Shown: positions 1 through 6,900 of the stretch, in pieces | Numbering within the stretch: the stretch's first letter is position 1 | Layout of the letters: every line of letters begins with the position of its first letter | Origin: Candidatus Trichofilum aggregatum | Lineage (GTDB): Bacteria; Chloroflexota; Anaerolineae; Promineifilales; Promineifilaceae | Assembly (NCBI GenBank): GCA_016716885.1 | Contig: JADJUV010000033.1 | Span: 1-50,831, forward strand | Length of the DNA stretch: 50,831 nt | Reading direction: 5' to 3' | Program-made: the position numbers and the translations under genes | The notes under the pieces: generated by a model | The model's database searches: none | What the model was told of the DNA's origin: nothing | The model's input: the letters and a program-made list of their open reading frames with translations, nothing else

Positions 1-195
1 GTTGGATAAAGCTGAGTGCTGTGCGGAAAGTCATAACTGTGTTCTTTTTAGACGCTACCCATCTTGACGCGGGCGTGAAAAGGTAAACTGAAAGTAGCCG
101 ACCCGTCAAAACTGTGGCTCTTAATTCCCCTCTCCAGGCGGCACCCTCGTTTGGTCTTTCCCGCCTTTATTTAGGCTCTGGCCAGGCGATGTCCG

Positions 196-222
196 GGTTT
201 GTTCGTGTAACACGAACAAACC
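196..222. promoter_or_regulatory. Perfect palindrome downstream of parB, candidate ParB-binding site
   Basis: Two perfect 13-bp arms flank a single central A; the core reads TTCGTGTAACACGAA. It lies 56 bp past the parB stop. A related imperfect dyad sits upstream of the operon at 2656-2704, and both carry a GTTTGT...ACAAA frame. Sites flanking a par operon are where centromeres (parS) are usually found. The assignment is inference. The first 195 bases of the window contain nothing else I can support. Confidence 0.4.
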
Positions 223-242
223 GGTAAGGCTTCAATCGGTAA

Positions 243-270
243 ACAAATGTTGCCCATGGGCAACATTTGT
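243..270. promoter_or_regulatory. Perfect 28-bp palindrome just after parB
   Basis: The sequence is its own reverse complement over 28 bp, centred on CCCATGGG, and ends 8 bp beyond the parB stop codon. It could act as a transcription terminator stem, as an operator, or as part of the partition site. There is no long T-run on the minus strand after it, so a classical intrinsic terminator is not clear. Confidence 0.4.
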
Positions 271-277
271 GCCTGGG

Positions 278-1420
278 TTAATCCGTGAGCAGCGTATCTA
301 AAATGCTGCGTAAAGCCCGTAAATCATCGGCGATATCCGCATAATTGTCTTGCTGACGAAGTGACTGGCTTAGGGTTTGTAACTCTGCGGGTCTCAGACG
401 ATTCGTGAAACGTAACGTCTGTTGTACTTTGGCATGGAGGCGTTGCAACGATGTGGGACGTGTTACGATGTGGTCCGTAACTGTTTTGGAACTACTTTTT
501 TGATGGTTCAATAATTGACCCACTAAACGCTCCAATTGAGGCAAAAGCGCTTCACTGACCCCAGGTTCTTCATCACTGGCCTGTTGCCAACTGATCAATG
601 CCTGCAACGCTTCTAGTTGTAAATCGGGGTGGGCCGCCAATTTTTCAGTGATCGGTCGCACCGTTCGTTCGGTGAGATTATTTTCTTCAATGAGCGCCTG
701 AGCGTCATAACTGAGTGCCAGAACCTTAAGAAGGCGGGTACGATAGGTGCGAGATATACCGAGAAGCGATTCAACGTCGTGCCAGGTTACGTTTTGTTCG
801 GTGGAGAGTTTCTCCAGTTCATCTCGGAGAGCATAAATGCCATTGGCCTTCTCAATTAAGCTAATATCTTCTCGGATCAGATTTTCAATCATCTGGTGAG
901 CCCGAATGGGTGTGCCTTCTGGGGCCAAAGAGACCTTAATCCGGTCTGGCGCGACTTCTTCATGACCTTCTCGAATGGGCCGATCTTGTGTCGTCAACAA
1001 TACATGGGCCCACCAACGCCTTTCTCCGGTCACGATCAAATAATTGATTCCGGTCGCCATCTGCTCTGGAGAAGCTGGACGAATGGTGATAGGGTTAATC
1101 AGCCCTTGACGAGCAATGCTGTCGGCCAGCTTAACAACATCCTGCCAGGCTTTCTTGACGGCCGGAGAAGCCTGGCCGGTCTCTACCAGTTGGCCCCATT
1201 CCTGAAGGGCTTGCGACGCCGATATCTGTCCACGCTGCAAATTTTTACTTATCGTTTCGGGAAGTAAACGCCGGGGCTGGCCTGGATCAGGCATGATCCC
1301 GTCAACATGAAAGTGGGACGATTCAGTCGAAGGGGTAGGGGTTGAGGTCTCACCCGCGCCGTAAGGATCAATCCGGTTAAAAGATAAATTGCCCAAACCG
1401 ACAGATTTGCGTTTAGACAC
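278..1420 (-). CDS. parB: ParB-family partition protein (CTPase/DNA-binding)
   Basis: Centromere-binding protein of a type I partition system: it loads at parS sites and stimulates the ParA ATPase to segregate a replicon. The 380-aa product has the ParB/Srx-type fold with QPR near residue 48-50, the GERR nucleotide motif at 132-135 and the ENLIRED segment at 179-185. A helix-turn-helix follows at about 210-232. Between QPR and the next conserved block (VKLADSIARQGL, about 96-107) there is an insertion of roughly 45 residues that ordinary chromosomal ParB proteins lack. The N-terminal 45 residues are Ser/Thr/Pro-rich and probably a flexible ParA-contact region. The start is GTG (1418-1420), overlapping the parA stop by 8 nt, with AGGAG 10 nt upstream. 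Translational coupling to parA is likely. The family is clear; whether it serves a plasmid or a chromosome is not. Confidence 0.9.
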   Translation of the reverse strand: MSKRKSVGLGNLSFNRIDPYGAGETSTPTPSTESSHFHVDGIMPDPGQPRRLLPETISKNLQRGQISASQALQEWGQLVETGQASPAVKKAWQDVVKLADSIARQGLINPITIRPASPEQMATGINYLIVTGERRWWAHVLLTTQDRPIREGHEEVAPDRIKVSLAPEGTPIRAHQMIENLIREDISLIEKANGIYALRDELEKLSTEQNVTWHDVESLLGISRTYRTRLLKVLALSYDAQALIEENNLTERTVRPITEKLAAHPDLQLEALQALISWQQASDEEPGVSEALLPQLERLVGQLLNHQKSSSKTVTDHIVTRPTSLQRLHAKVQQTLRFTNRLRPAELQTLSQSLRQQDNYADIADDLRALRSILDTLLTD

Positions 1421-2216
1421 GTTTCATAAGCTCCTGAATAATGGCATCGTAAGCCATAGCACTGTCTGAATCGGGTGCGGATTGAAAAACGTCTACCCCA
1501 TTGACATGAGATTCTTCAATCGCGACTCGCCGCGGAATACCGGGTAGGACCAGTTGACCAAAGTTCTTGTGCAGTTCATCCAGGGTTTCGCGTGAGACAA
1601 CCGTATTCATTTGCATTGTGGGAATGACACCACGAATCTGTAGGGCTGGATTGGCTTCCTTGACTTGCTCAATGGTCTTGCGTAATAAATTGAGTCCAAT
1701 GAGGGGGAACAGCCCGGGATCCACCGGGATAATCACTTCGTGGGCAAAAATCAGGGCATTTAAAGTCAAAATTCCCAGACTGGGAGGGCAATCCACGATA
1801 ATCAGATCGTAGTTACGCTCAATTTCTGTGAGGACCTTCTTCAGACGATATTCACCCCGAAAGGCCACCGATAACTCAACCTCAAACAGGGCCAACTCCA
1901 GATGGGCAGGCAAGATATGTAAACGGCTGGCTTTATACTTGCCGCTCGCTTCTAAGGGCACTTCATACAAAGCCTCAGAGGCCTTCACTTCCTCTTTAAG
2001 CACTTCGCGAATCGTGGGTTGGCCGGGTTGACGGGGGCCAGCGGCAAATTCGATGCCCAACAGGACGGCCGAGGCATTGGCCTGAGGATCGGCGTCAATT
2101 AAGAGAACTTTGTCGGCCCCCATATAACGAGCCCAGCCACAGGCAAGGTTAATACTGGATGTGGTTTTACCAACGCCACCCTTCTGGTTGGCAAGTGCAA
2201 TGATTCGTGTGGTCAT
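1413..2216 (-). CDS. parA: ParA-family partition ATPase
   Basis: Deviant Walker ATPase that drives DNA partition by forming ATP-dependent gradients on the nucleoid. The 267-aa product opens with the signature loop KGGVGKTT (residues 12-19), has the Walker A' region LLIDADPQANAS near residue 40-50, and the Walker B-like IVDCPPSLG near 136-146. The length is that of short ParA proteins without an N-terminal HTH. Autoregulation is therefore probably done by a separate DNA-binding protein, and a ribbon-helix-helix gene lies immediately upstream, overlapping by ATGA (2213-2216). The downstream parB overlaps by 8 nt, so the three genes form one tightly coupled operon. This arrangement is common on plasmids and secondary replicons but also occurs on chromosomes. 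Confidence 0.92.
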   Translation of the reverse strand: MTTRIIALANQKGGVGKTTSSINLACGWARYMGADKVLLIDADPQANASAVLLGIEFAAGPRQPGQPTIREVLKEEVKASEALYEVPLEASGKYKASRLHILPAHLELALFEVELSVAFRGEYRLKKVLTEIERNYDLIIVDCPPSLGILTLNALIFAHEVIIPVDPGLFPLIGLNLLRKTIEQVKEANPALQIRGVIPTMQMNTVVSRETLDELHKNFGQLVLPGIPRRVAIEESHVNGVDVFQSAPDSDSAMAYDAIIQELMKRV

Positions 2217-2398
2217 GATTGTGCCTTTACCGCGTGTTGAGATTTGTTCGTAATGATGTTGGCAGGCTCAGATTCCTGGCTCGCCAGATACTTATCGACA
2301 GCCCGGCGCACATGTTCGGAGAAATTGACTCTTTCATTGGCCAGATTCTTAAGACTATCGATCTGTTCTTGGGTTAAATAGACTTGGGTACGTTTCAT
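2213..2398 (-). CDS. Ribbon-helix-helix protein, probable par operon regulator
   Basis: A 61-aa product from the ATG at 2398, chosen because the protein then begins MKRTQVYLT, the usual opening of Arc/CopG/MetJ-type proteins; an in-frame start at 2428 adds ten residues. The predicted strand (KRTQVYLT) is followed by two helices (EQIDSLKNLANER and FSEHVRRAVDKYLAS), which is the RHH dimer layout. It overlaps parA by ATGA. In RHH-ParA-ParB cassettes this kind of protein usually represses the operon or contributes to centromere binding. That role is inferred from position. Neither start has a strong Shine-Dalgarno sequence. Confidence 0.75.
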   Translation of the reverse strand: MKRTQVYLTQEQIDSLKNLANERVNFSEHVRRAVDKYLASQESEPANIITNKSQHAVKAQS

Positions 2399-2869
2399 GG
2401 AGAATATCCGCTGAGGTTTAAGGTTCATGATGTCTGTATATCAGGTGGCTAACATACACCATCTCATTGTATCGTTGACAGCACATTTGTACCAATAATC
2501 TGGGCAACGATTTCTGTTCTGGCTGCTACAACAGCCTTTTTAGAGCAGTCACAAGGGAAGCCATGAAGATGACGGTCCGCTTATTCCAGAATATCTCAGA
2601 CGACAGAGTGATATGCACCCGGCTTTAACGGATGGGTAACAGGCGAGAGTTAGGTGGCAGATATGGAGTTTGTACGCGTTACATGTACAAATCTCATACC
2701 TGCCCTTTTAATAAAGGGGATGGATGCGGCCGCAAAGAGAAGGATGAATCAGCCGTTGCGCTTTAATCGTTGCCTGGCTTGGCTATACTGACCTTAAAGC
2801 GGTCTGTTTCACATCTATGACAAACCAGAGTAACCGGTACTGCCTGTTGGGGGCTGGTTACTGGCTATC
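2399..2869. other. Intergenic region upstream of the par operon
   Basis: No credible gene. It should hold the promoter of the minus-strand par operon. It contains the imperfect dyad at 2656-2704 and a GCGGCCGC copy at 2726-2733. I could not assign a promoter with confidence. Confidence 0.6.
2656..2704. promoter_or_regulatory. Imperfect 49-bp inverted repeat upstream of par operon
   Basis: Two 20-bp arms (16 of 20 pairs match) flank a 9-nt centre, reading GGCAG...TTTGTAC on the left and GTACAAA...CTGCC on the right. The inner part resembles the perfect palindrome at 196-222. It is a candidate operator or parS site at the other end of the partition cassette. Confidence 0.4.
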
Positions 2870-3194
2870 CTAAGGCCAGACTACTCCATCAGGGGCCACG
2901 CCTTCGCCTGAATCGTTGATACTGACAATTTTTTTATGTTCAAGCCACACTTCCGCTACTTGCCAATAGGGAATAGTAGAAATGGCAAATCGACCAGCCA
3001 GCGTTCTGGCTCATCTTCATCCGGCTCGATTAGCCCTAAAGCCACATCATGAACCTGGCATTGGGTTTGAATCCAATGAATAACCGCTTGTTGAATAGAT
3101 TGTTGTAGTCCTTCTTTGCTTCGCATAGACGAACAACTTGTGTCAGATTATCGCTCTCCCGAACCTTAATTGTACCGCCCTTATTAATTTTCAC
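2870..3194 (-). pseudogene. Frameshifted remnant of a small unknown protein
   Basis: Reading the minus strand from a GTG at 3194 gives KINKGGTIKVRESDNLTQ, and one frame change later SKEGLQQSIQQAVIHW. After a second change comes IPYWQVAEVWLEHKK, then a stop at 2870-2872. The three pieces join into one sensible ~108-residue protein with ordinary coding composition, so this was once a gene. I do not recognise the family; the C-terminal part looks like a small alpha/beta accessory protein. It lies beside two other remnants (3236-3518 and 3519-3769), which suggests a decaying stretch rather than isolated sequencing errors. Confidence 0.45.
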
Positions 3195-3235
3195 GGCTTG
3201 TTACGTTGATAGAGGCATGCGGCCCGCGTCACGGT

Positions 3236-3518
3236 GTTACAATCCAGCCGCGAACCCTCGGTGTGGTGCTCTTTTAGAAACAGGTGTTGAAAGTGGCCCG
3301 TGACCTGGCCGGGTTTACGGCAGGGCAGGGGGAGCAGTTGCGCCGGGCGTTGGGGGCCAAAGATGGCGCGCTGGCCGTCGAACGATACCGTGAACTGTTT
3401 CTGGCTGGCGCGGCCGCGAACGGGGTGTCCGCAGACGTAGCGACTCGGGTTTTTGACCAACTCCGCGCCTTTGGCAGTTATTCCTTCACCAAGAGCCACG
3501 CGGCCGCGTTTGCCGTGA
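3236..3518 (+). pseudogene. DNA polymerase III alpha subunit (DnaE/DnaE2) fragment
   Basis: The plus strand encodes a short internal piece of the C-family polymerase alpha subunit. It contains TLGVVLF, then KVARDLAGFTAGQGEQLRRALG, then FGSYSFTKSHAAAFAV, matching in order the conserved QEQ-V-AGF-ADLLRRAMG and FG-Y-F-KSHA segments of the family. The glutamine codon expected after LF is TAG (3275-3277), and the glutamate after it is lysine, so the reading frame is dead as well as truncated at both ends. A complete gene would be 3 kb or more. AGFT-EQLRRA is closer to the error-prone DnaE2/ImuC branch, but the piece is too short to decide. GCGGCCGC occurs at 3410 and 3500 inside it. Confidence 0.75.
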
Positions 3519-3769
3519 GAGATTGTGGGTGGAAATCCCTGTTATGGGGCAGGTATCGGGAGTGTTGCCCGAAGCAATGCAGATGCTTACAGGGGCGACT
3601 ACAGCCTACTTGTATGGGCCAATGAAGCGCAGTCGTAGTAATCAATGTGATCGGCCACAAGATGGTCTATCCCGTCGGGCAATCCGGTCTGTGGCGTTAT
3701 GAGATTCATGCCTACCTGCCAGGCACAACCGATCAGGAAGGGGAAACTGGGCCTGAGTTTTCCCTGTAA
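3519..3769 (+). pseudogene. 3' remnant of a probable exported protein, frameshifted
   Basis: Immediately after the polymerase fragment the plus strand reads IVGGNPCYGAGIG and continues to DYSLLVWANEAQS, then two stops. One base shift later it continues VVINVIGHKMVYPVG to WRYEIHAYLPGTTDQ and a TAA at 3767-3769. The join gives one coherent C-terminal stretch of about 80 residues with the aromatic beta-strand texture of secreted proteins. The family is not recognised. It probably arrived at the polymerase fragment by rearrangement, because the two have no functional link. Confidence 0.4.
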
Positions 3770-3899
3770 AACACCCGCTGGCTCCAAACCGCGGCCGCGC
3801 ATCGGGTGTTACATCCAACAGGGATAACGACACAGGATATTCCTCAATACACACCCTGGGTCAAAACCCTCCTGCAGATGTGCTTGAGATGCCAGATAT

Positions 3900-3937
3900 C
3901 AAGACCTGACAGGTTTCCGAAAACCTGTCAGGTCTTG
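3900..3937. terminator. Hairpin between the beta-helix gene and the remnant zone
   Basis: Perfect 17-bp arms (CAAGACCTGACAGGTTT and its complement) flank a 4-nt loop, 26 bp beyond the stop of the minus-strand gene at 3963. It is well placed to end that transcript, but it is followed by only weak T enrichment. A diverged copy of the same ACCTG-CAGGT hairpin is at about 48685-48725, so it may equally be a dispersed repeat. The rest of 3770-3962 shows no gene. Confidence 0.5.
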
Positions 3938-3962
3938 ACGGAACTTAACCTTTTGCAGACCC

Positions 3963-6900
3963 TTATTGACTGAAAACGCGTGAACGACTCCGCAAAATCC
4001 AGGCTGTCAACACCAATAACCCAATCCCTATAACCAACACGAAAACCATATGGGCATCCGCAGAGGAAACAGCCAATTTCTGCAACTGGATGGCTGTGGG
4101 TGAACTGGCAGCGCCCAGAACAAACGGCGAGAAAGACGAGACATTGTCGGCCTGGAACCAACAGGCCGTACCACTGCCACTGGTGCAAGCCGCGCCTGTC
4201 TCAGAATACTGGTAACTGTTCCCAGCCAATCCCCACACCGTCAGCATATCATCCCAATGCCATAACTGCGTCGCATTAGCGGGGACACTGTTCCGCTCCG
4301 CCTCCGTAAACCAGAGACGCATTGTGACCGGTACGGCGGTTGTGGGTGTCACATCGAAACAGCGGATCATAACCCCGGACAAACCAGCACAACCACCTGC
4401 CTGGTTACCCAGGACTTTGACGGTTGTGTTGCCCATCGCCACGCCCGCAGTGGTAATGTCCACACCATAATATTTGGCACTGGCTCCGGTGACATTGGTG
4501 ATGTACAGGAAACGCGTCGTAGCTGAAGCGATGACATCCTGGGTCTGTTGCAGAGTGCCATTATTGGTGATCGTTCCCTCGACCGTGAGGCCGTAGGTTG
4601 CCAGATTAAACCGTGCTCCGGCATCCACCGTCAGGTTGCCGTTGAAGTCTAACAGCCCCCCGGCATCTGCCTGGTATTGGGTGACGGTAATGTTGTCGTA
4701 ACGGCCATTAAGTCCGCCTGGCAATGTGCCGGTGATGGTCAATGTACGATCCACGACGAACTCATCCGCACCAATATCTGGCCGAGACGCATCGCGTACA
4801 TCCACTCCGTTCATATCACTGCTAAACCCAGGTACGGTTACACCCCGGTTAGAAGCGGGCGAAGCTGGGTCATACCCTGTGCCAACCACCACGCTCAAAT
4901 CGCTCGTTGAGGTAAACAACGGGTCTGCTTCAGCCGAACTACCATCATCACTGACGGCCGCTTGCCATAATGCCAACGTAGCATAATCGGTGCCAACGCC
5001 TACATTCAGCGACCCGGAACGGAAACCGCCATCATTTGCTCCTGCTGACCAGAAAAGATTGTTATTTGAGTCCAGGTTGACAAACGTTGTCGTTACCATG
5101 CCCAGGGCGTAGCTCTTGGCATTGGCCCCGCCGCCACTGGCCGTTTGGGTGGTGTAGAAGATGTTATTGCGCAAAATCACCGTCGGATCCGTACCGGTAA
5201 CAGCCAAAGCATAACTGGGCATTTGGGTGGCAACCGTTCCGCGATCCCCCGTCATGGCAACTGAGTTGTAGTAAAGGCGTGTGGTTGAGCCAGGTACACC
5301 AGCCACGAAAATCCCGGCCACAAGATCGGGCGCAGTCGCGGGCGCGGTCACACCTGTGATCATGTTGTTGGAGACCGTGTTAGCATTCCCGGTTCCCCCC
5401 GCCACCGCAATCCCGACGGCCGAGAAACCGGTTGTGCTGATACTGGCAACACCATTGACTTTGTTGTTGGCAATCAGGGCATTGATAACGCCGCCACTGG
5501 TGGTGATGGTTGCGTCAATCCCTTGTATTCCTACCCCAATCCCAATGGCATCGGCCGATTCGTTCGTGTCTATTCCACCAATGCTGTTTTCCGTGATTTG
5601 TATGCCATCCTCATTAAAGATGAGAATCCCGATGCGGCGTACCCGGTTGGTTCCGGTGGCGGTGAGATCATTCATGGTAATGACGGTGCCGGTGTTGGGG
5701 TTGGTGGCGTTCTGCCCGCCAGAGTAAATCCCATAAATCGCTTTTTGCACGGTACAGTTTTCAATCCGGTTGCCATCGTTGTCTGTGCCTGCTGTTCCTA
5801 CCGTGTTGCCACCCAGGGCTATACCAACCAGGGTTGTGGTGGGGTCTTGCCCGATGACGTTCACATTTTTAATCGTGTTGTTTTGCGCCCCATTGGTACC
5901 GGTTTGGACGGCGATGACGACGGCCGATGTACCGATATTGGTGTTTTGAATGGTGAGTTCGCGCAGGGCGGGTGTCCCGCCCACAACTTCCGTTAAGGTG
6001 GCCGCCGTTGAACCGTCAAGGCGTACCCGGTCAGCACCAAATAACCGAATTAAAGCCCCGTTAATACTCCCGGTGACAAGGCGCGGCCCACCGCTGGGTT
6101 TAATGAGAATGGTATAACCACCCACCCCATCTTCCGGCCACTGGTTGAGGGCATTTGTGCCCAGTTCACCACTCAGGTCTGACACGATGTTGATCACGAC
6201 ATTGCCGGTTAATGCGCCTGCGTTGATGGCCTGGAAGATACCCCCGGCATTGGTCAATGAGGTATAAGTTTGGCCGACGCCCACATCATAAGAGCCACTG
6301 AAGGCGGCTACAATGAGATAGCTGTTGGGCGTGGTTGGGGGTGTTGTGACGGTATTAACATCCGAGGCAACAACTCCCGCCGGGTTCGAGGCCAGGTTCC
6401 CCAGGGTATCTTGAGCAATCACATAGTAATAGATGGTGTCCGCGGCCGCAACACCACCCATATCGGCCGCCACAATGGTGAAATTCCAGGTGCCATTCGT
6501 GCCCGTGCCACTGGCTAGTACCCCTTGTGAGGAGAACCAGGCTCCCGCTAACCCCTTTTTGTAGTAGATGCGCGGTTGCAAACCACCGGAAGTGGGCACA
6601 CCGGTCACGTCGGTGAGGGTGGCGACGACAACCCGATCCGTTGTCAGGGCGGTATTGCACAACGCGGTATAGCTGATCGTCGGAGCCGAAAGATCAATGC
6701 CAACAAAGTTTCCGGCATCGGCCCCAATATCTACCGGAGTCAGGGTGCTACGGGTTTGCCCGTCATAATCGTTGGCTACCCCAACATCCACACCATTCCC
6801 TTCGGCCACTGTTGAGTTGGTGGGATGCAGGTGCAGATCAGGCACCGCATTGGTGGGATCGTTGTATTGGGGATTGGCCTCAAAACTGCTCCCGTCCTGG

